A stretch of 64,000 nucleotides of DNA from Amycolatopsis sp. MtRt-6 (GTDB lineage Bacteria > Actinomycetota > Actinomycetes > Mycobacteriales > Pseudonocardiaceae), in contig NZ_JADWPD010000024.1 of NCBI RefSeq assembly GCF_017308975.1, positions 1-64,000 of the forward strand, read 5' to 3'. A program made the translations under genes and the position numbers. Below are positions 35,855 to 44,486 of the stretch, piece by piece. Below the pieces are notes generated by a model. It worked only from the letters and a program-made list of their open reading frames with translations, did no database searches and was not told the origin of the DNA. How positions within the stretch are numbered: the stretch's first letter is position 1; every line of letters begins with the position of its first letter.

Positions 35855-36337
35855 ATGACCGTTCTCCCGGCGATCACCGCCCTGCGCACCGCCGGCGAGC
35901 GCGGCGACGCCGACGCGGTCGCCGAACTGCTGGCGCCCGATGTCGTCTTCCACTCGCCGATCTCGGCGCGGCTCCGCTTCGAGGGCAAGGCCGAAGTCGC
36001 GGCCCTGCACCGGGACATCTTCGCCGTCCTGGCGGATCTCGAAACCACCGAGCCGCTCGTGCGCGGCGACACGGGCTCGTTCACGTTCCGCGCGCGCGTC
36101 CGCGGCGTGGAACTCGAAGCCATGAACGTGATCCGCGTCGACGCGCAGGGCCGGATCGTCGAGTGCAAGGTCTACGCCCGCCCGCTCCCCAGCCTCGCGA
36201 CGCTGTTCTCGGCGCTCCCGCCGCGCGTGGCGGCGCGGCGGCGCGGACGTCTCACCGGAGTGCTCGTCGCGCTCGCCACCCGGCCGCTCGCCTTCGTGCT
36301 GCGCGCGGCCGACCGGGTGGCCCCGAAGCTCGTATAA
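35855..36337 (+). CDS. SnoaL-like (NTF2 fold) protein, HxlR-controlled
   Basis: The 160-residue protein has an NTF2-like fold over residues 1-110 (GDADAVAELLAPDVVFHSPI, FEGKAEVAALHRDIFAVLAD, EAMNVIRVDAQGRIVECKVY) and a basic, hydrophobic C-terminal tail (about 120-160) that may touch the membrane. Function unknown. ATG 35855 follows GAGGAG... at about 35843-35847. The promoter and twin operators lie directly upstream. Confidence 0.82.
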   Translation: MTVLPAITALRTAGERGDADAVAELLAPDVVFHSPISARLRFEGKAEVAALHRDIFAVLADLETTEPLVRGDTGSFTFRARVRGVELEAMNVIRVDAQGRIVECKVYARPLPSLATLFSALPPRVAARRRGRLTGVLVALATRPLAFVLRAADRVAPKLV

Positions 36338-36341
36338 CGCC

Positions 36342-37037
36342 CTATGCGGCGGGCCGGGAGCGACCGTGGGCCTGCCGCCGGAACGGGCGGGGCCGCGGCC
36401 GCCCGGGCGCCGGGGCGTCCACAGTGGACCCGGACGTCGCGGCGCCGTCGTCGGCCGTGGCCGCCGGGAGCGGGGTGCCGTGGTCGCGGTGCCCCCGGTG
36501 CACCGCGTAGAGCAACGCCAGCCCGAGCACCACGAGCAGGTGCGTCGCCAGGCGGGACAAGGTCACCTGGCCCGCCGCCAGGTCGCCGGCCGACAGCACC
36601 AGCAGCACGCCGACGAAGCCCGTCAGCAGCGGCAGCTGGCCGCCCGCCGTCCGGGGGAGCAGGGCAGCCGTCAGCAGGCCGACGCCCACCGCCAGGTTCC
36701 ACGCGCCGCTTTCGTGGTCGAGGTGGACACCGTGCTCACCCGCCGTGCCGAGCAGTTGCGCGAACGCCAGCCCGAGCTGCGCGATCGCCACCACCGCCAG
36801 CGCGGTCCGCCGGCCCCAGTGTTCGCCGGACGGCGCCGGGGTGCGCTCGAGGATCGCCGCGGTCAGGTCCGGCACCGGCGGGGCCGGGCGCAGCAGCATC
36901 GTGCGCCGCAGCCGTTCGGCACCGGCGAACCACTCCCGGCACTCCGCGCAGGTCGCCAGGTGCTCGTCGGGCGACACCGGCTCGGCCTCACCGTCCAACC
37001 GGGCCGAAAGCGCTTCACGGCAGTCCTCGCACCTCAT
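36342..37037 (-). CDS. zinc-finger (zf-HC2) multi-pass membrane anti-sigma factor
   Basis: The 231-residue protein starts at ATG 37037 with MRCEDCREALSARLDGE, followed by HLATCAEC at about residues 26-33, the H-x3-C-x2-C zinc anti-sigma motif. Four hydrophobic segments follow (about 78-98, 112-128, 135-155, 163-182), then a Pro/Arg-rich tail. It is divergent from the SigC-like gene, its likely partner: zinc anti-sigmas hold ECF factors at the membrane until a signal releases them. GTG 37079 is another possible start. A possible ECF promoter (GGGAAC 37073-37068, CGACT 37050-37046) precedes it. Confidence 0.82.
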   Translation of the reverse strand: MRCEDCREALSARLDGEAEPVSPDEHLATCAECREWFAGAERLRRTMLLRPAPPVPDLTAAILERTPAPSGEHWGRRTALAVVAIAQLGLAFAQLLGTAGEHGVHLDHESGAWNLAVGVGLLTAALLPRTAGGQLPLLTGFVGVLLVLSAGDLAAGQVTLSRLATHLLVVLGLALLYAVHRGHRDHGTPLPAATADDGAATSGSTVDAPAPGRPRPRPFRRQAHGRSRPAA

Positions 37038-37045
37038 GGTCCAGT

Positions 37046-37073
37046 AGTCGGACGGCGGCTCCCGAAAGTTCCC
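37046..37073 (-). promoter_or_regulatory. candidate ECF-type promoter for the anti-sigma gene
   Basis: On the minus strand GGGAAC (37073-37068) and CGACT (37050-37046) are 17 bp apart, placing the transcription start close to ATG 37037. GGAAC is the usual -35 of many ECF sigma factors, so the anti-sigma could be made under the sigma factor next door. The match is to a general consensus, not to a proven SigC one. Confidence 0.3.
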
Positions 37074-37150
37074 GGTCACTGCTAACTCCGCCTTCCTCCC
37101 CGCCACCGCCCTCAACGGAGGCGCTTCGCGCCGCTGTATGTTTATGGACC

Positions 37151-37702
37151 ATGACCCACCGTGAGGACGACGACCGCGTCACGGCCCTCGCCCTGTCCGC
37201 CGGCCGCGGTGACCGGCGCGCGCTGGAGGAGTGGGTCCGCGCCACCCAGGCCGACGTCTGGCGCTTTCTCGCCCACCTCACCGACGGCGGCGCGGCCGAC
37301 GACCTGACGCAGGAGACCTACCTTCGCGCCTTCGGCAGCCTTCGCCGCTTCGCCGGGCGTTCGTCGTCGCGAACCTGGCTGCTGTCGATCGCCCGGCGGG
37401 TGGTCGTCGACCAGCTTCGCGCCGCCGGCGCGCGGCCCAAGATCGCCGACACCGACTGGGAAGCCGCCGCCGAGCGCACCCGCGATCCCGCGGCCGGCTT
37501 CGAGGACCTCGTCGAGCTGCGCCTGCTGCTCGACGGGCTGGAGCCGGACCGGCGCGAGGTGCTCGTGCTGACCCAGGTCCTCGGGCTCTCCTACGCCGAG
37601 GCGGCCGACGTCTGCGGCTGCCCGGTCGGCACCGTCCGCTCCCGGGTCGCCCGCGCCCGTGAGGACCTGATCCAGGCCCGGCGCGCCCGCGGGGCCGGCT
37701 GA
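37151..37702 (+). CDS. sigC: ECF sigma factor, SigC-like
   Basis: The 183-residue protein has region 2 at about residues 20-90 (ATQADVWRFLAHLTDGGAAD, DLTQETYLRAFGSLRRFAGR, SSSRTWLLSIARRVV) and region 4 at about 125-180 (VLVLTQVLGLSYAEAADVCG, CPVGTVRSRVARAREDL). Wording from VTALALSAGRG to ADDLTQETYLRA and GFEDLVEL follows mycobacterial SigC closely, so I use that symbol, from memory and not from a search. Unlike mycobacterial sigC, it has a zinc-finger anti-sigma gene divergent from it. TATGTT at about 37138-37143 is a possible -10 box. Confidence 0.85.
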   Translation: MTHREDDDRVTALALSAGRGDRRALEEWVRATQADVWRFLAHLTDGGAADDLTQETYLRAFGSLRRFAGRSSSRTWLLSIARRVVVDQLRAAGARPKIADTDWEAAAERTRDPAAGFEDLVELRLLLDGLEPDRREVLVLTQVLGLSYAEAADVCGCPVGTVRSRVARAREDLIQARRARGAG

Positions 37703-37868
37703 ACCAGCCCGCGCTGCGCCGTCCGGCGCTGTGGCGGCGCACACATTCGGCGGCTTCCGCTGTCATCTCGTCACAGAGATGCGCGAACTCGACTACTCCG
37801 CGTTGACGCCGGGTGCAGGGGTCCTTAGCGTGGCGCGCACCCCGCCACCACGCAGCAAGGGATTCCCG

Positions 37869-40106
37869 ATGGCCAGTCCCACCACCGAACAGCCCGAGCC
37901 CGGGCAGGTCGGGCGCCGCCGCTTCCTCACCTACCTGGTCGCCGCGCCCACGCTCACCGTCGCCACGAAACTGACCGCCGACGCGGTGGCTCCGGCCCGC
38001 GCCGAGGCCGTCGTCCCGACCCTGCCGCAGCCGGCGGAGCTCCTCGACCTCGGGGACGTCCTGACGCTGTCGTGCGCGCCGACCGCCGGGATGCTCGTGC
38101 TCGAACTGACCACCGACGGCCGGGCGCGCCTGCAGCTGCCGCGCGCCGAGGTCGGCCAGGGCATCACGACGGCGACCGCGATGCTCGTCGCCGAGGAGCT
38201 GGACCTGCGGCTCGACCGCGTCGACGTCGTGCTGTCCGACGCCCGCACCGAGCTGCTGTTCAACCAGCTCACCGGCGGGTCCAACACGATGCGCTCGCTC
38301 TACGACCCGGTCCGCGCCACCGCCGCCACCGCGCGGGCCCGGCTGGTCGCCGCGGCCGGGGCGCGGTGGGGGACCGATCTGTCGCGACTGTCCACACGCG
38401 ACGGTGCGGTGTGGGCGCCCGACGGGCGCAGCGCCTCCTACGGCAGCCTCGCCGGGCCGGCGTCGCGGACGGACCTGACCACCGGGGCCGTCGCGCCGAA
38501 AGCCGAGTCGGCGCAGACGCTCGTCGGGACGCCGACCTCGCGCCAGGACGCCCGCGCGATGGTCACCGGCAAGCAGGTCTACACACTCGACCTCGACGTC
38601 CCCGGCGCGAACCCGGTGATGGTGCGGCGGCCGCCGACGATCAACGGCACGGTGCGGAAGATCAACAACGAGGCCGCCGTCCGCGCCATGCCGGGGATCA
38701 TCGACATCGCCGTCGTGCCGACCGGCGTCGCGGTGCTGGCCGAGACGTTCGGCCAGGCTCTCGACGGCAAGAACGCCCTCGACGTCACGTGGGGCCCGGG
38801 CACGGTCGACGGCGAGGACAACGAGACGATCAAGAAGAAGCTGCGGGCCGCCGCGCTGCCGTTCGTGGTGCCACCGCTGCTGACCCAGTACGTCGACGGC
38901 GAGTTCGACTTCGCCTTCGTCAGCCACGCGCCGATGGAGTCGAACTCCGCGGTGGCCGATGTCCGCGAGGACAGCGCGACCATCTGGGCCGGGCTCAAGT
39001 CGCCGATCGTGGCCAAGCAGACCATCGCCCAGGAGCTGGGGCTGCCGGAGAACAAGGTCACCGTGCACGTCCAGCAGGGCGGCGGATCGTTCGGGCGGCG
39101 GCTGTTCTTCGACGCGGCGCTGGAGGCCGCGCGCATTTCGAAGGCGATGAAGAAGCCGGTGCGGCTGATGTGGAGCCGGATCGACGACATGCGCCACGGC
39201 CGGGCGCGCGCGGCGAGCTACCACCGGATCCGCGCGACCTTCGCGCTCGGGCAGGTCCTGACGTTCGAGCACCGCGTCGCGAGCGTCGAAACCGACTGGA
39301 GCCACGGCCTCGGCGAGATCCTCACCGCGTACGCGGCGAAGCTGCCCGTCGGCGGCAACCTCAGCTTCGCGCAGACGGTGTTCCTGCTGACCGTGAAGTC
39401 GCCGTACAACTTCGGCGTCACGACGCAGCTGCTCAACGAGGTGCCGCTGAAGTTCCACACCTCGGCGTGGCGCTCGGTCTACTCGGCGAACACCCGCGGC
39501 GCCGAGGAGATCATGGTCGACGAGATCGCGGCGAAGCTCGGCAAGGACCCGGTGGCCTTCCGCCGCGAGTTCATCAAGGAGCCACGGCAGCGCGCGGTGC
39601 TCGACAAGGTCGCCGAGCTCGGCGAGTGGGGCAGGAAGCTGCCCGCCGGGTTCGCGCAGGGCATCGCCGTGCACGGCGAGTACAAGTCCTACACCGCCTG
39701 CCTGGTCGAGCTGGACGCGCGCGACCCGAAGCACCCGCGCGTCACGAAGGCGACGATCGCGGTGGACGTCGGCAAGCCGGTGAACCCGCGCGGGATCCAG
39801 GCACAGATGCTCGGCGGCCTGACCGACGCGATCTCGACGACGCTCACCGCGGGCCTGCACATCGACAAGGGCCTGCCGCTGGAGGGCAGCTACTCGCAGT
39901 TCCACTACGCGCGGCAGAAGAACTCGCCCACGGACGTCACCGTGCACGTCATGCCGGCCACCGGCGACGACATCGGCGGCGCGGGCGAGCTGGGCCTGCC
40001 GGCGCCGGTGGGCGCGATCGCCAACGCCTACGCCCGGGCGACCGGGATCAAGCCCCGCAGCTTCCCGATCACCTTCCCGGTCGACTTCGACCCGTTCCCG
40101 CGCTGA
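37869..40106 (+). CDS. molybdopterin-binding subunit of an IorB-like xanthine dehydrogenase-family hydroxylase
   Basis: The 745-residue protein begins with a Tat-type signal GRRRFLTYLVAAPTLTVATK (residues 15-34), so it is exported folded. The molybdenum cofactor domains follow in the isoquinoline 1-oxidoreductase beta-subunit manner: PRAEVGQGITTATAMLVAEE, VQQGGGSFGRRLFFDAALEA, SAWRSVYSANTRGAEE and the C-terminal GAGELGLPAPVGAIANAYAR, with the catalytic Glu in the latter. Such enzymes hydroxylate N-heterocycles or oxidise aldehydes. The 2Fe-2S subunit follows 11 nt later; no FAD subunit is present, as usual for Ior types that pass electrons to a cytochrome or quinone. Confidence 0.88.
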   Translation: MASPTTEQPEPGQVGRRRFLTYLVAAPTLTVATKLTADAVAPARAEAVVPTLPQPAELLDLGDVLTLSCAPTAGMLVLELTTDGRARLQLPRAEVGQGITTATAMLVAEELDLRLDRVDVVLSDARTELLFNQLTGGSNTMRSLYDPVRATAATARARLVAAAGARWGTDLSRLSTRDGAVWAPDGRSASYGSLAGPASRTDLTTGAVAPKAESAQTLVGTPTSRQDARAMVTGKQVYTLDLDVPGANPVMVRRPPTINGTVRKINNEAAVRAMPGIIDIAVVPTGVAVLAETFGQALDGKNALDVTWGPGTVDGEDNETIKKKLRAAALPFVVPPLLTQYVDGEFDFAFVSHAPMESNSAVADVREDSATIWAGLKSPIVAKQTIAQELGLPENKVTVHVQQGGGSFGRRLFFDAALEAARISKAMKKPVRLMWSRIDDMRHGRARAASYHRIRATFALGQVLTFEHRVASVETDWSHGLGEILTAYAAKLPVGGNLSFAQTVFLLTVKSPYNFGVTTQLLNEVPLKFHTSAWRSVYSANTRGAEEIMVDEIAAKLGKDPVAFRREFIKEPRQRAVLDKVAELGEWGRKLPAGFAQGIAVHGEYKSYTACLVELDARDPKHPRVTKATIAVDVGKPVNPRGIQAQMLGGLTDAISTTLTAGLHIDKGLPLEGSYSQFHYARQKNSPTDVTVHVMPATGDDIGGAGELGLPAPVGAIANAYARATGIKPRSFPITFPVDFDPFPR

Positions 40107-40117
40107 GGAGAGCCACC

Positions 40118-40576
40118 GTGCCGAACTACACCTTCGTGGTGAACGGGAAGACCGTCACCGTCGACGCGCCCGCCGACCTGCCGATGCTGTGGGCGCTGCG
40201 CGACAAGCTCAAGGTCCGCGGGCCGAAGTACGGTTGCGGCATCAACGTCTGCAAGGCCTGCACCAGCCACCTCGACGGCGAGGCGTTCAACCCCTGCGTC
40301 ACGCCGGTTTCGGAGTGTGCCGGGCGCGAGGTCACCACGATCGAGGGGCTGGCCGACGGCGACGAGCTGCACCCGGTCCAGGAGGCCTGGCTGGAGCAGG
40401 ACGTCGCGCAGTGCGGTTACTGCCAGCCGGGCCAGATCATGGCGGCGGTGGCGCTGCTGAAGAAGACGAAGAACCCGACGGACGCCGACATCGACGCGAT
40501 CCAGAACGTGTGCCGCTGCGGCACGTACTTCCGGATCCGGGAGGCGATCAAGAGCGCGGCCGCCAAGCTGGCCTGA
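40118..40576 (+). CDS. [2Fe-2S] subunit of the IorA-like hydroxylase
   Basis: The 152-residue protein starts at GTG 40118 after GAGGAGAG. Cysteines of a plant-type ferredoxin cluster are in YGCGINVCKACTSHLDGEAF with NPC, and the second cluster in QCGYCQPGQ and NVCRCGTY, the usual xanthine-oxidase small subunit pattern. It carries electrons from the molybdenum centre of the preceding subunit. It has no signal peptide, so it would be exported with the large subunit. A strong terminator ends this two-gene operon. Confidence 0.9.
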   Translation: MPNYTFVVNGKTVTVDAPADLPMLWALRDKLKVRGPKYGCGINVCKACTSHLDGEAFNPCVTPVSECAGREVTTIEGLADGDELHPVQEAWLEQDVAQCGYCQPGQIMAAVALLKKTKNPTDADIDAIQNVCRCGTYFRIREAIKSAAAKLA

Positions 40577-40577
40577 C

Positions 40578-40616
40578 GCGGATGCGGAGGTTCGACAAAA
40601 GAACCTCCGCATTCGC
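40578..40616 (+). terminator. terminator, 16-bp stem
   Basis: GCGGATGCGGAGGTTC (40578-40593) pairs with GAACCTCCGCATTCGC (40601-40616), one G-U pair, around GACAAAA. It closes the hydroxylase operon two bases after its stop codon. Confidence 0.9.
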
Positions 40617-40712
40617 GGTTCCTGTAGCAAGTTCACCCGAACGTGGTGGCCTCGTTCGGGTTAGATGTCGGTCTCGGGCCTCGACGAGGAGGGCCGGGTA
40701 CCGGAGGCCACC

Positions 40713-41936
40713 ATGCACTACCAGGCGCTTCTGTCCGACGGGCGCGCGCCCCGGGTCGCCTCGCTGGCCGCCGAGGTCGAGCGGAAGCTGCCCGAGCTGG
40801 TCGACAGCACCGTGCGGCAGATCCTCGCCGAGATGCCCGTCTACGCCGACGCGCGGTTCGTTTCGCACGCCGAACTCCGGAACTCGGTGCGCGCCAACCT
40901 CGAGCACGTGATGCGGACGCTGCGCGGCTCCGACGTCCCGGACCTGTCGCAGGCCCGCCTCACCGGCCGGGCCCGGGCCCTGCAGGGCGCGCCGCTGCCG
41001 GAACTGCTGCGGGCCTACCGGATCGGGCTCACCGAGGTGTGGCACCGGTTCGTGGAGCTGACCGCCGTCGCGCAGGACCTGGCCGCGCTGGTCGCCGCGA
41101 CGACGGCGATCTGGGCCCTGATCGACGACCTCGCCGAAGCACTGACGACGTCCTATCGCGACACGACGGCGGAAGTCATGGTGGCGCACCAGAACCGGCG
41201 CTCGGCGCTGGTGGAGGCGCTGTTCGCGGGCGGCGCGGCGACCGAGGGCACGCTGTGGGACATCGCCCGCGTGCTCGACCTGTCCCTCGACGGCACGTTC
41301 GTGGTGGTGGCGGCGGAAACCCCGCGGCTGGGCCACGAACCGCTCCCGCAGATCGAGGCCCGGTTGCGCGCACTGCAGCACGCGTCGGCGTGGCGCCTGA
41401 CACCGGACCTGCAGGTCGGCGTGGTTTCCCTGCGCGACCCGGCCGCGCCCGCGGCGATCGTGGACCTCGTGCGCGAGCACCCGGTGGGCCGGGTCGGGAT
41501 GAGCCCGGTGTTCACCGGCCTCGGCAACACGGCCCGCGCGCTGCACCTCGCGCGAGTGGCGTTGTCGAGCATGACGCCGGGGACGCCGGGCCTGGTCCAG
41601 TTCACCGAGTCGCCGCTGGCCGGGCTGGTGGCGAGCGCGCCGGAGGCGTCGGTCCAGCTGGCCCACCACGTCCTCCAGCCGGTGCTCGACCTGCCGGGCG
41701 ACGACCGCAACGTCCTGCTGCTGACGCTGCGCGCGTGGTTCGACTGCCAGGGTTCGACGAAGCTGACGTCGGAGCGGATGTTCTGCCACCCCAACACGAT
41801 CCGCCACCGGCTGAAGCGGATCACGGAGGAACTGGGCAGGTCGTTGACGAACCCGGCGGACATCGCCGAGCTGGGCGCGGCGCTGCGGGCGCTGAACCTG
41901 TTCCCGGAGGCGACCCACCTGCCGGCGCCGCGCTAG
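40713..41936 (+). CDS. PucR/CdaR-type transcriptional regulator
   Basis: The 407-residue protein has an N-terminal helical RsbR/PucR-like region (about 10-165), a middle GGDEF-like remnant (about 180-310) and a C-terminal PucR HTH_30 (about 345-395): LTSERMFCHPNTIRHRLKRI, TEELGRSLTNPADIAELGAA. PucR-type proteins often activate purine and heterocycle breakdown, which would fit the hydroxylase just upstream (inference). ATG 40713 is favoured by GGAGG at 40703-40707; ATG 40665 lacks a ribosome site. It shares CTAG with the stop of the opposite LLM gene. Confidence 0.85.
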   Translation: MHYQALLSDGRAPRVASLAAEVERKLPELVDSTVRQILAEMPVYADARFVSHAELRNSVRANLEHVMRTLRGSDVPDLSQARLTGRARALQGAPLPELLRAYRIGLTEVWHRFVELTAVAQDLAALVAATTAIWALIDDLAEALTTSYRDTTAEVMVAHQNRRSALVEALFAGGAATEGTLWDIARVLDLSLDGTFVVVAAETPRLGHEPLPQIEARLRALQHASAWRLTPDLQVGVVSLRDPAAPAAIVDLVREHPVGRVGMSPVFTGLGNTARALHLARVALSSMTPGTPGLVQFTESPLAGLVASAPEASVQLAHHVLQPVLDLPGDDRNVLLLTLRAWFDCQGSTKLTSERMFCHPNTIRHRLKRITEELGRSLTNPADIAELGAALRALNLFPEATHLPAPR

Positions 41937-42802
41937 CCGGCCAGCAGCGCGCGGGTGCGGGCCTGCTCCTCCGCCGAACCGACCGGCATCACCAGCAGTT
42001 CCGTCGCCCCCGCGTCCTCGAGGGACTTCACCTGGCGCAGCACGGTCTCTTCGTCGCCGACGATGACGCTGTCCGAGACCCGCTCGTGGCCCTCGCGGTC
42101 GAGGATCGCCCGGTACGCCGGAATGCTCGCCGCTCCGCCGTAGGTCTCCTCCACCCACGCCCGGCATGCGTCCACTTCGGACGTCACGCAGACCAGCTGG
42201 CCGGACACCACGCGGGACGCGCTCCCCAGCGCCGGCACCACGAACTCGGCGGTCGCCCGCGGGCCCGCCCACGTCGTGATCACGCCGTCGGCCAGCTCGC
42301 CCGCCAGCCGCATCGACTGCGGGCTCACCGAGCCGACCAGCACCGCCGGCCGCTGCGCGCCGGGTGCGTTCACCGCACCCGCCGCCGTCAGCGATTCGCC
42401 GTGGACGTCCGCTTTCTCCCCGCGCAGCAACGGGTTCAGCGCCTGGAGGTACTCGCGCAGGTGGCGGATGGGGCGGTCGTAGGAGTAGCCGAACTCGCCT
42501 TCGACGATGAACTTGTGGCTCAGCCCGACACCCAGGTGGACGGGCACGCCGGTCGACGCCTGCGCGGTCAGGGCCTGCGCCGCCATGGTGATCGGGTGCC
42601 GCGAGTACGTCGGCACGACGCACGTGCCCAGCCCCACGCCGGGCGCGGCCGCGGCGAGCGCGGGCAGTGCCGTGAGGGCGTCCCAGCCGCCGCGCTGCGC
42701 CACCCAAAGTGTGCCGTAACCGAGTTTCGCCGCTTCGCGGGCTTGGGCCGTGACGGCGTCGAAACCGACGCCGAGTTCGTCGATCAGGATTCCGGTGTGC
42801 AC
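41933..42802 (-). CDS. LLM-class F420-dependent oxidoreductase
   Basis: The 289-residue TIM-barrel protein (MHTGILIDELGVGFDAVTAQ, LGYGTLWVAQRGGWDALTAL, GVGLGTCVVPTYSRHPITMA, AQALTAQASTGVPVHLGVGL) fits the F420-dependent LLM group that includes MSMEG_4879-like proteins. GTG 42802 follows GGGAGG. It lies 15 nt after the TetR gene on the same strand, so the two may form an operon. Substrate unknown. Confidence 0.87.
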   Translation of the reverse strand: MHTGILIDELGVGFDAVTAQAREAAKLGYGTLWVAQRGGWDALTALPALAAAAPGVGLGTCVVPTYSRHPITMAAQALTAQASTGVPVHLGVGLSHKFIVEGEFGYSYDRPIRHLREYLQALNPLLRGEKADVHGESLTAAGAVNAPGAQRPAVLVGSVSPQSMRLAGELADGVITTWAGPRATAEFVVPALGSASRVVSGQLVCVTSEVDACRAWVEETYGGAASIPAYRAILDREGHERVSDSVIVGDEETVLRQVKSLEDAGATELLVMPVGSAEEQARTRALLAG

Positions 42803-42817
42803 GGGACCTCCCGGTGG

Positions 42818-43483
42818 TCAGTACGCGCGTTCGAGCTGTTTGCGGTCGAGCGCGACGGCTTCGGTGAACAGCGCCAGCGCCCGGGGTGCCACGGCGCGCA
42901 GCTGCTTCGGTGGCACGGCGAGCGGCTCGAAGGCGTGCGCGATCGTGTCGGCGAGCAGGGCCGGCTCGGGCGGGGGCGTGTGGCCGAGGAAGCCCTGGAG
43001 CACGGCCTGGTAGGCCACGACGAGCTCGCGGACCGGCCGGCCGGTGCGGAGCAGGTCGTTGGCCGTCAGCAGTTCCCAGTACTCGACGAAGGCTTCCGCG
43101 TGCCGCGGGTCGAGCCTGCCGTGCAGCTTCGGCAGCAGCTTGCCGAGCGTTTCGGTGTCGTCGGTGTACCCGGCCCGCAGCAGCGGGCGCTTCAGCACGT
43201 TGGCGTACTGGATCTCGGTGAGCCGTGAGAGCCGGGCGGCGAGCGGGTCGGCTTCGAGGGTGCGGACGAGGTCTTCGAGGACTCGCACCGACTCCCGCAG
43301 CAGCACGGCCAGGAACAGCTCCTCGCGGTTCTTCCAGTGCAGGTAGACGGTGCCCTTGCCGACGTCGGCGAGCTCGGCGACGTCCTCGATCGTCGTCCGC
43401 CGGTAGCCGGCACGCAGCAGCAGGTCGGCGGCCGCGTCGAGGATCCGCTCGGCGCGTTCGGCGCGGTCTTCGGCCGGAGGCAT
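42818..43483 (-). CDS. TetR-family transcriptional regulator
   Basis: The 221-residue protein has the TetR HTH at about residues 10-56 (RILDAAADLLLRAGYRRTTI, EDVAELADVGKGTVYLHWKN) and an all-helical ligand domain. ATG 43483 is taken as the start. The palindrome TGACCA...TGGTCA just upstream (43496-43518) is the likely operator, also covering the promoter of the divergent SDR. It probably represses its own operon and the SDR gene. Confidence 0.87.
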   Translation of the reverse strand: MPPAEDRAERAERILDAAADLLLRAGYRRTTIEDVAELADVGKGTVYLHWKNREELFLAVLLRESVRVLEDLVRTLEADPLAARLSRLTEIQYANVLKRPLLRAGYTDDTETLGKLLPKLHGRLDPRHAEAFVEYWELLTANDLLRTGRPVRELVVAYQAVLQGFLGHTPPPEPALLADTIAHAFEPLAVPPKQLRAVAPRALALFTEAVALDRKQLERAY

Positions 43484-43495
43484 GATGCCATCGTA

Positions 43496-43518
43496 TGACC
43501 AAATAAGAAATCTGGTCA
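43496..43518. promoter_or_regulatory. TetR operator candidate TGACCA-N11-TGGTCA
   Basis: Perfect 6-bp arms at 43496-43501 and 43513-43518 enclose an AT-rich 11-bp centre (AATAAGAAATC), 13 bp upstream of the TetR start. The AT-rich centre stands out against the surrounding GC content. Confidence 0.65.
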
Positions 43519-43622
43519 AATGTTCGTCGTGGTGACCGGCGTCACTCCGGTCTGCTGTCACGGGCGTCCGGCCGCCGGTGTCTGGTGGTCGGTCGGATGC
43601 CACACGCAGAACGGGGAAACAC

Positions 43623-44486
43623 ATGGGCAAGGTCTGGTTCGTCACGGGTTCGTCGCGCGGCCTGGGCCGCCGCTTCGTCGAGGCCGCCCTCGGCCGCGGC
43701 GACCGGGTCGCCGCGACCGCGCGCTCCACCGAGAGCTTCGACGAGCTCGTCGAAGCTTTCGGCGACGCCGTGCTCCCGCTGGAGATGGACGTGACCGACA
43801 AGGCGGCCGTCTTCGAGACGGTGAAGCGGGCCGCCGAGCACTTCGGGCGGCTGGACGTCGTCGTGAACAACGCCGGCTACGCGCAGATCGGCGCCATCGA
43901 GGAGCTGACCGAGGCCGAGCTGCGCGCCCAGCTGGAGACCAACGTGTTCGGCCCGGTGTGGGTCATCCAGGCCGCGCTGCCGTACCTGCGCGAGCAGCGC
44001 GCCGGCCACATCATCCAGCTGTCATCGGCCGCTGGGCTGATCGCCATGCCGCTCGGCGGGGCGTACCAGGCGTCCCGGTGGGCGATCGAAGCGCTGGGCG
44101 AAACCCTGGCCAAGGAGGTGGCCGGCTTCGGCGTCAAGGTGACGATCGTCGAGCCGGGCGGGTTCGCCACGCGCGAGGGCAAGAACCCGGACCCCCTCGC
44201 CAACGGCCACGTCGCCGAGGCCAACCCGGTGTACGACGGACTGCGCCGCCGCCTCGCGGAGGTCGCGGGCAAGCAGCCGGCCGGCGACCCGGCCGCCGCC
44301 GCCCAGGCCCTGTTCAAGGTCGTCGACGCGCCCAACCCGCCCCTGCGCGTGCTCTTCGGCCAGGGCTTCTACCCGATGATCCAGCAGGCCTACGCGGACC
44401 GGCTCGCGACCTGGGACGAGTGGCAGGACCTGTCGGCGGAGGCCCACGGGCGGCTCAAGCGTCCGACGACCGCTGCCAAAGATTGA
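43623..44486 (+). CDS. short-chain dehydrogenase/reductase with Arg in place of the catalytic Lys
   Basis: The 287-residue protein is a classical SDR: the cofactor loop TGSSRGLG at residues 8-15, NNAG near 82-85, and Ser135 and Tyr148 of the active site. The usual YxxxK reads YQASR, so the catalytic lysine is Arg152 (CGG). Relatives act on small carbonyl compounds with NADP(H). ATG 43623 follows GGGGAAAC. It is divergent from TetR and overlaps the aldo/keto reductase tail by 32 nt. Confidence 0.87.
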   Translation: MGKVWFVTGSSRGLGRRFVEAALGRGDRVAATARSTESFDELVEAFGDAVLPLEMDVTDKAAVFETVKRAAEHFGRLDVVVNNAGYAQIGAIEELTEAELRAQLETNVFGPVWVIQAALPYLREQRAGHIIQLSSAAGLIAMPLGGAYQASRWAIEALGETLAKEVAGFGVKVTIVEPGGFATREGKNPDPLANGHVAEANPVYDGLRRRLAEVAGKQPAGDPAAAAQALFKVVDAPNPPLRVLFGQGFYPMIQQAYADRLATWDEWQDLSAEAHGRLKRPTTAAKD

